Positions 1 through 7,161 of a DNA stretch of 64,000 nt are shown one piece after another. The notes beneath the pieces are model-generated. The model was not told where the DNA came from and searched no databases. It saw only the letters and a list, made by a program, of their open reading frames with translations. The stretch spans positions 62,001 through 126,000 of the forward strand of contig NZ_JABBNC010000007.1 in assembly GCF_012933445.1 (NCBI RefSeq), given 5' to 3'. Both the position numbers and the translations under genes were made by a program. The stretch's first letter is position 1, and each line of letters opens with the position of its first letter. The DNA comes from Actinoplanes sp. TBRC 11911 (GTDB lineage: Bacteria; Actinomycetota; Actinomycetes; Mycobacteriales; Micromonosporaceae).

Positions 1-1
1 A

Positions 2-883
2 CGCGTCGACACGTTTTTGAACTTGTTGTACGCGGCGGAGGCCGCGGACCTCGGGATCTTGTACGAGCGTGGTGCCGGGCTCGGCTACCGGCCCCGGTAC
101 GCGCGATACAACCGGGCGGTCGAGCTCGCGCTCGACTTCGCGCCCGGTGATGTCGCCGAGCCGCCAGAGCCGACCGACGACGACCAGCAGCTGCGCAACT
201 CCTGGACGATCACGCGGGACGGCGGGTCCAGCGCGGTCGCCCAGGACGACGCCTCTATCGAGGCCGTCGACCTGCTCGACGACAGCGCCACGGTCGCCAT
301 CGCCACCGACGACCGCCTGCCCGACTGGGCCAACTGGCGCTTGAAGACGACCACGGTCGACGAGTACCGGTGGCCGCTGATCGTGCTGCAGCTGGCCCGC
401 AACACCGGGCAGATCCCGCTGTGGCGGGCGGCGAAGCCGTTCCCCCGGACCACGATCGCCAACGAACCGTCGCAGGTGGCCGGCAACGCGGTCGACATCA
501 CGGCGCTGGGGCACACGCAGCGGCTGGAGCCCTACTCGTGGACGGTCGAGCTCAACTGCGCGCCGACCGGGCCGTGGGGCGAGGTCGGCGTGTACGAAAA
601 GTCGCGGTGGAACCCGCGCACGACCACCCTCAAGACCGGGGTCACCAACAGCGCGATCTCGCTGATCTTCCGCACAACCAACCTCGCGATCACCTGGTCG
701 ACGAACACGCCCTACGACGTGGTCATCGCGGGTGAACGCCTCACCGTCACGGCGATGGGGACCGCCTCGCTGGTGTCCGGAGCCAACGAACAGACCGCCA
801 CCGTCACCCGCGGCACGGTCAGCAAGCCTCTCCCGGCCGGCGCTGAGATCCGCATCGCCGCCCGACAACGATACGGACTGTAG
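2..883 (+). CDS. Phage minor tail protein, C-terminal part (5' end outside window)
   Basis: The frame is open to the left edge; the TTG at 17 is internal, so the gene starts upstream. The last 100 residues (VVIAGERLTVTAMGT, then QTATVTRGTVSKPLPAGAEI, ending RQRYGL) have the look of the C-terminal domain found in tail proteins of actinophages. The protein would be a structural tail or baseplate component of the virion. A good Shine-Dalgarno for the next gene (AGGAGGCAG) overlaps its stop at 881-883, so the two are co-transcribed. The family assignment is by recognition of the C-terminal pattern only; the exact tail role is not resolved. Confidence 0.72.
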   Translation, partial: RVDTFLNLLYAAEAADLGILYERGAGLGYRPRYARYNRAVELALDFAPGDVAEPPEPTDDDQQLRNSWTITRDGGSSAVAQDDASIEAVDLLDDSATVAIATDDRLPDWANWRLKTTTVDEYRWPLIVLQLARNTGQIPLWRAAKPFPRTTIANEPSQVAGNAVDITALGHTQRLEPYSWTVELNCAPTGPWGEVGVYEKSRWNPRTTTLKTGVTNSAISLIFRTTNLAITWSTNTPYDVVIAGERLTVTAMGTASLVSGANEQTATVTRGTVSKPLPAGAEIRIAARQRYGL

Positions 884-892
884 GAGGCAGCT

Positions 893-1336
893 GTGCCGCT
901 CGCCGGTGACGAGATCTTTCTCGACGACTTCCTGCCACAGCTCGGCCCCTGGACCGCTTTCACGCCGACGTACGGGGCTGCCGGCGGCAGCCCCGCGATC
1001 GGTAACGGCAGCCTCGTCGGCCGCTACCTGCGCATGGGCAAGACGGTCTTCTACGTCGCCCGCATGACCTGGGGTTCGACCACGGTCACCGGCACCAGCT
1101 TCCTGCGGTTCGGGCTGCCCTCCACCCCGAACGCGGCCATCGACTACATCGGCTCGGCGATGCTGCTCGACGTCTCAGCCGGTACGGCCGGCTACCTCAC
1201 CTCCACGTCAATGGCCTCTGCCGTGCCCTACGTCCTCATCGGCGCTCCGACCGGTGGCCTCGTCACGAACACCATTCCGTTCACCCTCGCGTCCGGCGAC
1301 ATCGTCCGCTGGGCCGGCACCTACGAAGAGCCCTAA
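893..1336 (+). CDS. Small phage tail-associated protein of unknown function
   Basis: 147 aa from a GTG start placed 7 nt after a strong ribosome binding site (AGGAGGCAG, 882-890). The protein is rich in Gly, Ser, Thr and beta-prone residues, without signal peptide or membrane segment; the N-terminal part contains FLPQLGPWTAFTPTYG followed by repeated short strands. Position between a tail gene and the endolysin suggests a tail fibre, tip or capsid decoration protein, but no family is recognised with certainty. It ends 8 nt before the endolysin start, so it belongs to the same late transcript. Confidence 0.7.
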   Translation: MPLAGDEIFLDDFLPQLGPWTAFTPTYGAAGGSPAIGNGSLVGRYLRMGKTVFYVARMTWGSTTVTGTSFLRFGLPSTPNAAIDYIGSAMLLDVSAGTAGYLTSTSMASAVPYVLIGAPTGGLVTNTIPFTLASGDIVRWAGTYEEP

Positions 1337-1344
1337 GGAGAACG

Positions 1345-2283
1345 ATGACGATCTACGGCTCGGACGTCTCGCACTACGACCTGCCCAACACCATCGCGAT
1401 GATCCGCGAGGGCATCGTCTTCCAGACACACAAGGCCGGCGGGGACTCCAACGCCGGCGACACGGAACTCGATGACTGGTGGGCATACGTCAAGGGCACC
1501 GATCCGGACGAGGTGCTGCTGGGCACCTACTGGGTGCCGCGGCCCGACCTCTACGGCAACCCGACCAGCGAGGCCGACCGGTGGCTGGGTGTGTTGAACC
1601 GCAGCTGCCCTGGCTGGACGGGCCGCGAGCACATTCTGCAGATCGACGCGGAGAAGTGGCCGGCCGGGGCGAAGACCAAACCGAACCGGGCCTACATCCA
1701 GACGCTGGCGAACCGGCTGATGGCCAAGATGCCCAAGCTGCGGCCGCTCTGCTACGCCTCGAAAGGCCAGTACGGCGACGAACTCCGTGGCCTGACGATC
1801 CCGTTGTGGAACGCCCGCTACCCGCTGCCGAACACGACCGGCGATTTCAAGTCGCTGTACGCGCGGATGGGCGGCGACAAAGGCGGCGGTTGGCAGACCT
1901 ACTCCGGGCAAATGCCTGTCATCTGGCAGTACAGCTCGACCGCGACCATCGGCGGTCAGACCACATCGGACGCCAATGCGTTCCGCGGAACACTGGCGCA
2001 GCTCAAAGCACTTGTCGCCCCCGGCTGGGCGGCACCAACCGAGGGGGAAGACGTGGAACTCACCGACAAGGTCGGCAGCAAGGCGTGGCCCAGCCGCGAC
2101 CTGCAGGACTTCATCCTGGACCTGCACGGCTTGCGCGACGTGCTCAAGGGTGACCAGACGGGCACCAAGGCCGCCGGATACGCGCCGGACTCACCGCTTC
2201 TCGAGCTGCTCGGCATCCCGGCCAGGGTGGCCAGCATCGAGGCGAAGCTGGACAAGATCATCGACGCGCTCCCGACGTCGTGA
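1345..2283 (+). CDS. Phage endolysin, GH25-type lysozyme
   Basis: 312 aa, ATG preceded by AAGGAGAACG. Residues 1-210 form a GH25 (Chalaropsis-type) muramidase-like domain: DVSHYD near the N terminus and ILQIDAEKW near residue 100 are the expected acidic catalytic motifs, followed by WQYSSTATIGG at about 195, typical of the last strand of the fold. It would cleave the MurNAc-GlcNAc bond of peptidoglycan at lysis. The C-terminal 100 residues (ELTDKVGSKAWPSRD, then a helical tail) may be a wall-binding or oligomerisation region. Its stop overlaps the next start (GTGA), showing translational coupling with the putative membrane lysis protein. Confidence 0.88.
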   Translation: MTIYGSDVSHYDLPNTIAMIREGIVFQTHKAGGDSNAGDTELDDWWAYVKGTDPDEVLLGTYWVPRPDLYGNPTSEADRWLGVLNRSCPGWTGREHILQIDAEKWPAGAKTKPNRAYIQTLANRLMAKMPKLRPLCYASKGQYGDELRGLTIPLWNARYPLPNTTGDFKSLYARMGGDKGGGWQTYSGQMPVIWQYSSTATIGGQTTSDANAFRGTLAQLKALVAPGWAAPTEGEDVELTDKVGSKAWPSRDLQDFILDLHGLRDVLKGDQTGTKAAGYAPDSPLLELLGIPARVASIEAKLDKIIDALPTS

Positions 2284-2573
2284 CGCAGCCGCCCAACGGC
2301 GGCGTGATCATCACTCTCGCGGACATCTACGGGCAGCTGGTGGCGCTCACTCAGCGGGTGGACACGTCGCTGGCGCGGCAGGACCGCGCCGATCAGATAA
2401 TCGCGGAGCATGAGGCGGACCTGCGTCCGCTGGCCAGTGCCGCGCAGCAGCTGCTCGACCACGAGTCGCGGATCCGGACGATCGAGAAGTCGCGGTGGCC
2501 GATCACGTCGGTGACCGTGCTGCTGGCGATCGCGTCGCTGGCCGTAGCGGTTGCGGTAGCGCTCACCCGCTAG
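2280..2573 (+). CDS. Small phage membrane protein with coiled coil (possible lysis accessory)
   Basis: 97 aa. The GTG start at 2280 overlaps the endolysin stop as GTGA. The first 70 residues are charged and helical (VALTQRVDTSLARQDRADQI), suitable for a coiled coil, and residues 75-95 form one hydrophobic helix (SVTVLLAIASLAVAVAVAL), giving a C-terminally anchored topology. Similar small proteins often sit between endolysin and holin in actinophages. It could be a holin, a spanin-like protein or a DUF2746-type protein; the sequence does not decide this. Confidence 0.72.
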   Translation: MTQPPNGGVIITLADIYGQLVALTQRVDTSLARQDRADQIIAEHEADLRPLASAAQQLLDHESRIRTIEKSRWPITSVTVLLAIASLAVAVAVALTR

Positions 2574-2585
2574 CGCAGGCTGCGG

Positions 2586-3362
2586 TCAGTGCATCAGGTC
2601 GGTGCGGGTGCCCTGGCCCAGCTTGGTCGCGGCGTACGTCTCGACGGTCTCGACCGACCAGCCGTCGGCGCCGCCGAGCTCGATGTCCGGCTTGGGCAGG
2701 CGGCCTCGGCTCTTGTACGAGCGCAGCGTGGTGACGGCGATGCCGAGTCGTCGCGCGAATGCGTCGTCGCCGAGGTACTGCGTCGCGGGCCGCCCATACT
2801 CGACCTCCGCCGTGAGCGCGCGCACCTGGTCGTGAGTGAGGTCGGACGCGTCGGCGATCTGGTCCTCGCTCAGCAGCTGGTCGCGTAACGCGGCCAGGAC
2901 GACCCGGTGGAGCTGGGCGGTGGCGGTCTGGTGTGCCTGCCAGCGTTCCGGGCCGGGCGTGCCGGAGGTCAGCGCGGCGTGCCGCGCGTCGCCGTGGGTC
3001 TGCAGGACCTCGATGGTGCGCTCGGTGCGCTGCCGGCGCAAGGTGGCCGACGTCCGGATGGCGCGGCCGACGTCGACGAGCAGCGCGATCGCGTCGTCCA
3101 TGTCGGCGTCGTCGATGCCCTCGATGCTGGTCGGCCGGTCCATCCAGGTGTAGCGCCACTGTTCACCGATCGTCGGCTCGGCGAACGGGTCGGGGTGCCC
3201 GGGCCGGCCGTGCAGGTTCGCGCAGTGGCCGCGCTCGACGTGCCAGGTGTCGGCCTGGCGGGTGTCGGGCCGCCGCCACTCGGCGTCCCAGCGGATCTCG
3301 ACGGTGATGCCGTCGGCGGTCGTGATCTCGGTCGGGCGGTTCGTGAGGTCGAACGTCGTCAT
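2586..3362 (-). CDS. Phage DNA-binding protein with C-terminal helix-turn-helix
   Basis: 258 aa from the ATG at 3362; a longer reading frame exists upstream but would run through the operator-like repeats. The N-terminal 90 residues are unassigned (MTTFDLTNRPTEI). Residues 150-258 contain SEDQIADASDLTHDQVRALT, a plausible DNA-recognition helix, and then LGDDAFARRLGIAVTTLRSY, RGRLPKPDIE, a MerR/AlpA-like helix-turn-helix of the kind used by phage regulators. It is convergent with the 97-aa lysis-region gene and divergent from the holin gene. The TGCAA repeats between it and the holin are the obvious candidate binding site (inference). Function as repressor or activator is unknown. Confidence 0.7.
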   Translation of the reverse strand: MTTFDLTNRPTEITTADGITVEIRWDAEWRRPDTRQADTWHVERGHCANLHGRPGHPDPFAEPTIGEQWRYTWMDRPTSIEGIDDADMDDAIALLVDVGRAIRTSATLRRQRTERTIEVLQTHGDARHAALTSGTPGPERWQAHQTATAQLHRVVLAALRDQLLSEDQIADASDLTHDQVRALTAEVEYGRPATQYLGDDAFARRLGIAVTTLRSYKSRGRLPKPDIELGGADGWSVETVETYAATKLGQGTRTDLMH

Positions 3363-3368
3363 GCATCT

Positions 3369-3412
3369 ATGCAACCACACATTGCAAAGTGATGCAACGA
3401 GAGATTGCAAAG
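3369..3412. promoter_or_regulatory. Four-fold TGCAA repeat, probable operator between divergent phage genes
   Basis: A 21-nt unit (ATGCAAC, 5 nt, ATTGCAAAG) is present twice with a 23-bp period (3369-3389 and 3392-3412). The TGCAA cores start at 3370, 3383, 3393 and 3406, i.e. 13, 10 and 13 bp apart, which puts sites close to one face of the helix. The array fills the gap between the start of the HTH gene (3362) and the ribosome binding site of the holin (AGGGAGG, 3416-3422). A TGCAT at 3362 is a fifth degenerate copy. Regulatory role is inferred. Confidence 0.6.
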
Positions 3413-3427
3413 TTTAGGGAGGCACTC

Positions 3428-3652
3428 ATGCTCACCAAGCAGTTCTGGAAACAGACGATCGAGCGCGCGATCAAGACGTTCGCGCAGACCTCGCTCGCGC
3501 TGATCGCCGTCGACGGCCTCGGCATTACCGATCTGGCCTGGGGCCACACGCTCGACGTCGCCGGACTGGCCACCCTGGCGTCCGTGCTGACGTCGATCGT
3601 GACGTCCGGCGTCGGCGAGCCGGACAGCCCGAGCGCGGTCAAGGCCGAGTAG
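3428..3652 (+). CDS. Phage holin, r1t type
   Basis: 74 aa from the ATG at 3428, chosen because AGGGAGG lies 6 nt upstream; the alternative upstream starts fall inside the operator repeats. The N terminus LTKQFWKQTIERAIKTFAQT and the middle GITDLAWGHTLDVAGLATLASVLTSI followed by SGVGEPDS match the r1t holin family of actinophages: an amphipathic start, two membrane segments, charged C terminus. It would permeabilise the membrane and time the release of the GH25 endolysin. Its last 14 nt overlap the end of the convergent small gene on the other strand. Confidence 0.88.
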   Translation: MLTKQFWKQTIERAIKTFAQTSLALIAVDGLGITDLAWGHTLDVAGLATLASVLTSIVTSGVGEPDSPSAVKAE

Positions 3653-3845
3653 CACGCGCCTCATCTGCCGCGATCCGTGCCACGTCGGCCACCGTCAGCA
3701 GGATCAGCGGGTCGCCGTACTCCCAACCTTCGACGGCCAGGCCGTGGCCACGCTCTTCGGGTGGCGGAGGTAGCAGCCCCGCGCGCTCGGCTGCGTCCGC
3801 GGCCGCGATCAGTCTCTGCTCGATCCGCTTCGCTAACTCGTCCAT
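3639..3845 (-). CDS. Small hypothetical phage protein
   Basis: 68 aa from ATG 3845 (MDELAKRIEQRL). The N-terminal 25 residues look like one amphipathic helix (RLIAAADAAERAG), followed by a proline stretch (LPPPPEER) and a final helix (ILLTVADVARIAADEA). No family is recognised. No clear Shine-Dalgarno is seen, but the frame keeps actinomycete codon use throughout. It converges on the holin gene with a 14-nt overlap. Confidence 0.5.
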   Translation of the reverse strand: MDELAKRIEQRLIAAADAAERAGLLPPPPEERGHGLAVEGWEYGDPLILLTVADVARIAADEARATRP

Positions 3846-3880
3846 AGTGGGACGGTAGCCAACCCATCGACATGACGCAG

Positions 3881-3927
3881 GCCCCTGTGGATAAGCCTCA
3901 CGGCTATCCACAGGGGCCCGCGTTTTT
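3881..3927 (+). terminator. Rho-independent terminator downstream of the lysis region
   Basis: A perfect 13-bp stem (GCCCCTGTGGATA at 3881-3893, TATCCACAGGGGC at 3905-3917) with an 11-nt loop is followed by a T5 run at 3923-3927 on the plus strand. It would stop transcripts coming from the holin. The arms also contain sequences close to DnaA boxes (TGTGGATAA and CTATCCACA), which is noted separately. Confidence 0.75.
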
Positions 3928-3938
3928 GCGCTTGTCGA

Positions 3939-4079
3939 CTAGCCGACAAGCACGTAGACGCCGAGGCCAACGGCCGCGATGACGATGCTCCAGAAGCCGA
4001 TCAGCCACAGCGTGGCGAGGAATCCGACGATGCGACTGGCGCGGTTCAGCCGGCGGTTTGCCCGATCGAGACTCGACAT
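3939..4079 (-). CDS. Very small phage membrane protein
   Basis: 46 aa from ATG 4079 (MSSLDRANRRLNRASR). A basic N terminus is followed by one hydrophobic helix of about 24 residues (IVGFLATLWLIGFWSIVIAA), so it should insert as a single-span inner-membrane protein. The stop lies in an inverted repeat CTTGTCG/CGACAAG (3931-3950). No family recognised; the upstream extension to 4160 has poor composition and was not used. Confidence 0.45.
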   Translation of the reverse strand: MSSLDRANRRLNRASRIVGFLATLWLIGFWSIVIAAVGLGVYVLVG

Positions 4080-4218
4080 GTTCCACAGAGTGAAGCCGCC
4101 GCGCGTTCCATGCACGTGCCGGTGGTCCGTTGTGGATGATCGGCGTCGATGACCGGCCAATCGGGCGATCGCTTAAGCAAGTTCGCCCGGCCGGAATGTC
4201 TGCGATGCCGGGGCACAG

Positions 4219-4440
4219 CTACTCCGGGCCTTCAGGCCCGTCGGCGATCTCGGGCCGGTGCTGGCGGACCCATTCCTCGACGTCGTCGGCTAGCCAGACG
4301 TAGCCCATCTCCAGCTTGGCGATGGGCTCGGGAAAGTTGCGGCGCTGGGTGATCTGGTAGACGCGCGCACGGCCGACTCCACCGAGACGTCGGCCGATCT
4401 CTGCGGGCCCCATCAGCTTGATGTCCCTACGCGACGGCAT
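4219..4440 (-). CDS. AlpA/excisionase-like helix-turn-helix protein (copy 1)
   Basis: 73 aa from ATG 4440. The MGPAEIGRRLGGVGRARVYQ segment is a winged helix-turn-helix of the AlpA/HTH_17 type, followed by NFPEPIAKLEMGYVWLADDV, the usual wing and C-terminal helix. Such proteins act as excisionases or as transcription regulators in prophages and integrative elements. A paralogue of similar length lies at 5513-5716. The promoter region of the three-gene cassette starting at 4676 is immediately upstream on the other strand, with repeats suitable for binding this protein (inference). Confidence 0.75.
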   Translation of the reverse strand: MPSRRDIKLMGPAEIGRRLGGVGRARVYQITQRRNFPEPIAKLEMGYVWLADDVEEWVRQHRPEIADGPEGPE

Positions 4441-4465
4441 AGCACGCACGCTAGAGATGATCACG

Positions 4466-4521
4466 CTATGCGCACGTGTATACACGGAAGTTCTATGCGC
4501 ATGTCATATCCCAGCGTATAG
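4466..4521. promoter_or_regulatory. Divergent promoter region with direct repeat and palindrome
   Basis: CTATGCGCACGT (4466-4477) and CTATGCGCATGT (4493-4504) form an 11/12 direct repeat with 27-bp spacing. A perfect 12-bp palindrome CGTGTATACACG lies at 4475-4486 and a third AGCGTATAG follows at about 4513. The block is A+T-rich for this genome and lies between the AlpA-like gene (start 4440) and the cassette starting at 4676. It is a candidate operator/promoter; the bound protein is unknown. Confidence 0.5.
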
Positions 4522-4675
4522 TCCCGAGCTGACGTCGGCGGAACTTTCTCGGCACCGTCGGATGATCACGTGGGGGGTACGCTCCCGCCCGCCGTCGTCA
4601 CCCCGGACGGGGGTGGCGTGGTGACTGACCTGCGTCGTCGCTGCGTCACCCTCTCGACGCAGGGGAGGCGCAACA

Positions 4676-4924
4676 TTGATCAGGGCCCGCGATCAACTCG
4701 TCTTCGGGATCGGCGCCGAGGTCACCGTCATGCCACGTGACCGCGACGACTACATCCTCCAGTTCCAGCGTTACGCGGTCGTCTCGCGGACTGTGCCCGG
4801 CGAGGCCTGGCTGTACTACGTCCGGCTGAACAACGTGACGCCCAGCCGCGAGTTCGGGCCGCTCGAAGAGTGGCAGCTTCAGCCCGGCTGGAGGGACCAA
4901 CGCGGCCAGTGGCGCCGATGGTGA
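4676..4924 (+). CDS. Small hypothetical phage/element protein, first of a cassette
   Basis: 82 aa. The TTG at 4676 is taken as start because AGGGGAGG (4661-4668) sits at a correct distance and no ATG/GTG is better placed. The protein is beta-rich and aromatic (DYILQFQRYAVVSR, EAWLYYVRLNNV) and could form an SH3-like barrel. No family recognised. Its stop overlaps the next start (ATGGTGA), making the three genes 4676-5354 a tightly coupled cassette flanked by the two AlpA-like genes. Confidence 0.62.
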   Translation: MIRARDQLVFGIGAEVTVMPRDRDDYILQFQRYAVVSRTVPGEAWLYYVRLNNVTPSREFGPLEEWQLQPGWRDQRGQWRRW

Positions 4925-5112
4925 GTACCCGTGACTCGTACCCCGAGCCCCCAGCAGCTGGCCAGAAGAACGCGGCGCGCACGCCACGTCTGCGCCTGGA
5001 GCTCAGCCCCGCCGACCAGGTAGCCATCCTCGGCGCCCTAGAGCGCGACATCCGCCTGCCCGACACGGACCACGACACCATCCGCGTCCTGATTGCGAGG
5101 TTGACCAGATGA
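4918..5112 (+). CDS. Small hypothetical protein, second of the cassette
   Basis: 64 aa from ATG 4918, which overlaps the previous stop. The N-terminal 20 residues are Pro/Ala-rich and probably disordered; residues 28-64 (RLRLELSPADQVAILGALER and IRVLIARLTR) look like a small two-helix unit. No family recognised. The stop overlaps the next start as ATGA. Confidence 0.58.
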   Translation: MVSTRDSYPEPPAAGQKNAARTPRLRLELSPADQVAILGALERDIRLPDTDHDTIRVLIARLTR

Positions 5113-5354
5113 GCACCCAACCGCCCAGGCCCGGCGACCTCGTCCCTATCAAGTGGCCGGACGGACTCCACGACTTCGTCATCGAGTACATCGGGGAGCC
5201 GACCGGCTATGGCGCGGCCCAGCCGGGCTGGACCTGGCTGCGCGGGGTGGTCGTCGAACCGGAGGGTCAGCACCGGAACGCCCGGAGCTTCTACGTGCAG
5301 CTCGTCGACGGCGAGTACCAGATGCGTGCCGGCCACCTGCCCGCGCGGCTATAA
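5109..5354 (+). CDS. Small hypothetical protein, third of the cassette
   Basis: 81 aa from ATG 5109. Like the first gene of the cassette it is beta-rich (GDLVPIKWPDGLHDFVIEYI, GWTWLRGVVVEPEG, ARSFYVQLVDGEYQM), again compatible with a small barrel; the two may be distant relatives. No enzymatic motif. A strong terminator follows at 5487-5530. Confidence 0.62.
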   Translation: MSTQPPRPGDLVPIKWPDGLHDFVIEYIGEPTGYGAAQPGWTWLRGVVVEPEGQHRNARSFYVQLVDGEYQMRAGHLPARL

Positions 5355-5486
5355 CCCCGGCCCCGATCCCCGCCGTCGCAGTGTCGTGACGGCGGTCCGT
5401 GTCCCGGCGATCAGGGCCTATGGGCGGGCCCGGAGGGGAGTCGCGATGCACGGCGGATGACCCCGGGAACCGTGATCGATCCCCAG

Positions 5487-5530
5487 CCGGGCCTGGCCGC
5501 AACTCCGAGCGGCTAGGCCCGGTCTTCTTT
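5487..5530 (+). terminator. Terminator of the three-gene cassette
   Basis: A 14-bp stem with one G-U pair (CCGGGCCTGGCCGC at 5487-5500, GCGGCTAGGCCCGG at 5509-5522), 8-nt loop, then TCTTCTTT. It overlaps the last codons of the convergent AlpA-like gene. Confidence 0.7.
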
Positions 5531-5716
5531 CGCCAGGTGCGGCCGAAACTGGGCGATCCACGCCTCGACGTCGGCGGTCAGCCAGATCGTTCCGATCGAG
5601 AGCTCGGCGGCCGGCTCGGGGAACCCCTTCATCATGGCGATCTGACGGGCGCGGCGGGTGCCCACGCCGAGGCGCACCGCGATTTCCGCGGTGCCCATCA
5701 CGTCCAGTTTCGCCAC
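5513..5716 (-). CDS. AlpA/excisionase-like helix-turn-helix protein (copy 2)
   Basis: 67 aa if the GTG at 5716 is used, 61 aa from the ATG at 5698. The sequence MGTAEIAVRLGVGTRRARQI, GFPEPAAELSIGTIWLTADV aligns over its whole length with the AlpA-like protein at 4219-4440, including the FPEP turn and the final VExW helix. One of the pair is likely the excisionase for the integrase at 6292, the other a regulator (inference). The upstream 170 nt of open frame have weak coding character. GTCCGTTGTGGA occurs upstream of both paralogues (4125-4136 lies downstream of copy 1's promoter side, 5832-5843 upstream of copy 2). Confidence 0.72.
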   Translation of the reverse strand: MAKLDVMGTAEIAVRLGVGTRRARQIAMMKGFPEPAAELSIGTIWLTADVEAWIAQFRPHLAKEDRA

Positions 5717-5977
5717 GAGGCTGCACGCTAAGGCTTCCGTAGGGGACTTCCGCAGGGCGAATAGCTGCGCCAGAATACGCACGCTGAGCTGGGCGTCAAT
5801 AAAGGTCGGATCTTTCGGCACGGCCAGCGGAGTCCGTTGTGGACGTTTCGACCGACTTCGATTAAAACGTGCACACATGATCCACGGTGAGGCTGATCTC
5901 ACTTGTCGTAACGCGGGCGTTAACTAGCCGTCCCCACATGATCACCAAAGGACACGAAGGGACGGGGACAACCTGCC

Positions 5978-6295
5978 GTGGACACGATCTACGCGATCAT
6001 CTACCTACCTGAGGGCGAAACCCTCGAAGGCACGTACGCCCAGCAGTGCCTGGCCCACATCGAGCAGCACGGCTACACGCTCTACAGCGTTCTGTACGAC
6101 TGGGACCTGATCAACAAGACCATCGACGCCGGGCCGGCCACCGTCGTGGTCGTCGCACGCGAGGAACACCTCGACCCGAGGCGTACGCCCCGGGTCGAGT
6201 TCGTCGGACACGAGATCCGCACCCGCGTGCGGTTTGACCAGAAGGAGACCCGCAGGATCGGCGCCCACCACCGCCGGCCCCGGATCATCTCCTAA
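5978..6295 (+). CDS. Hypothetical protein next to the integrase
   Basis: 105 aa from GTG 5978. The first 65 residues (TIYAIIYLPEGETLEG, QHGYTLYSVLYDW, ATVVVVAREEHLDPRR) have the alternating strand/helix order of a small Rossmann-like domain and faintly resemble the start of a serine-recombinase fold, but the catalytic serine pattern is absent. The C terminus is basic (RRIGAHHRRPRII). The stop overlaps the integrase stop by 4 nt on the opposite strand. No function is assigned. Confidence 0.6.
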   Translation: MDTIYAIIYLPEGETLEGTYAQQCLAHIEQHGYTLYSVLYDWDLINKTIDAGPATVVVVAREEHLDPRRTPRVEFVGHEIRTRVRFDQKETRRIGAHHRRPRIIS

Positions 6296-7161
6296 GGGTT
6301 GATCCTCGTCGGCACCGCCAGGCCGGCCACCACGGCGGCCTGGCGGGCCTTGTTGATGCCGACGTACCGCTGGGTGGTGCTGACGAATGCATGCCCGAGT
6401 AGGTCCTTGACCAGCATGATGTCGTGGCCGGAGTCCTCGTACACCTGGGTCGCGAACCGCTTGCGGAACGAGTGCATCGACCGCTCCTTGTATCCGAGGC
6501 TCTGCTGCAGGTGTCGGTTCCCTGCGGCGATCACCTTCTTGCGGTCCATCGGGACGCCGGCGACGTCCAGGGCGAGCGGCCCGGCCGGCCGGTCGCAGAA
6601 GCGCTCCCAGATCGCGGGGTGTGTCGGCACCGACCGCCACTTGCCGCCCTTGCCGTAGATCCGGACCTTCTCCTTCGTCATGTGCTGCCGCTGCGTGTGA
6701 GAGATCTCGATGCAGCGCATGCCGGCGAACGCAGCCAGGAAGTACAGGTCGAGGTATGGCTCCCTGGCCCGGGCCAGGATGTCCGCCAGCTCCTGCTCGG
6801 TGACCGGCTCGGCCTCCTGCTCCGCGTCGCCGCGGATCTGCGGCAGGAGCGCGCTCGCGTTGAAGTCGACGCGCGGCTCAAGGGGGTTCGACGCCCACTT
6901 CCCGAAGCCGCGGGCGATCGTGCTGTAGAACGCGTACGTGCTGTCGCCCCGCTCGCGCTCGGGGTTATAGATCCAGGCGTGGATCTCGTCGGTGGTGGCG
7001 CAGGCAAGCCCGGCCGGCAGGTCGCGGTCCATCGCGCGCAGGACCGGGATGTAAATCTCGATGGTTGTCGCGGCCTTGCGCTTGAACTTCAGGTAGGCCT
7101 CGTACTGGGCGATCAGGTCGGTCGCCGCGCGTTCGGCGGGTTCTGTGGTTAATGTCTCCAC
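6292..7161 (-). CDS. Tyrosine recombinase (prophage integrase)
   Basis: 289 aa from GTG 7161, chosen because AGAGAGGA lies 9 nt upstream; the open frame continues to 7440 without coding character. The N-terminal 90 residues are a SAM-like core-binding domain (LIAQYEAYLKFKRKAATTIE). The catalytic set is complete: Arg in AGMRCIEIS, Lys in GKGGKWR, HxxR in MHSFRKRF, second His in LLGHAFVSTTQ and nucleophile Tyr in RYVG. It would integrate and, with an excisionase, excise the prophage. It is the last phage gene before the chromosomal membrane protein at 7.5 kb, so the attachment site should lie in 7162-7516 or just beyond the int stop. Confidence 0.93.
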   Translation of the reverse strand: METLTTEPAERAATDLIAQYEAYLKFKRKAATTIEIYIPVLRAMDRDLPAGLACATTDEIHAWIYNPERERGDSTYAFYSTIARGFGKWASNPLEPRVDFNASALLPQIRGDAEQEAEPVTEQELADILARAREPYLDLYFLAAFAGMRCIEISHTQRQHMTKEKVRIYGKGGKWRSVPTHPAIWERFCDRPAGPLALDVAGVPMDRKKVIAAGNRHLQQSLGYKERSMHSFRKRFATQVYEDSGHDIMLVKDLLGHAFVSTTQRYVGINKARQAAVVAGLAVPTRINP

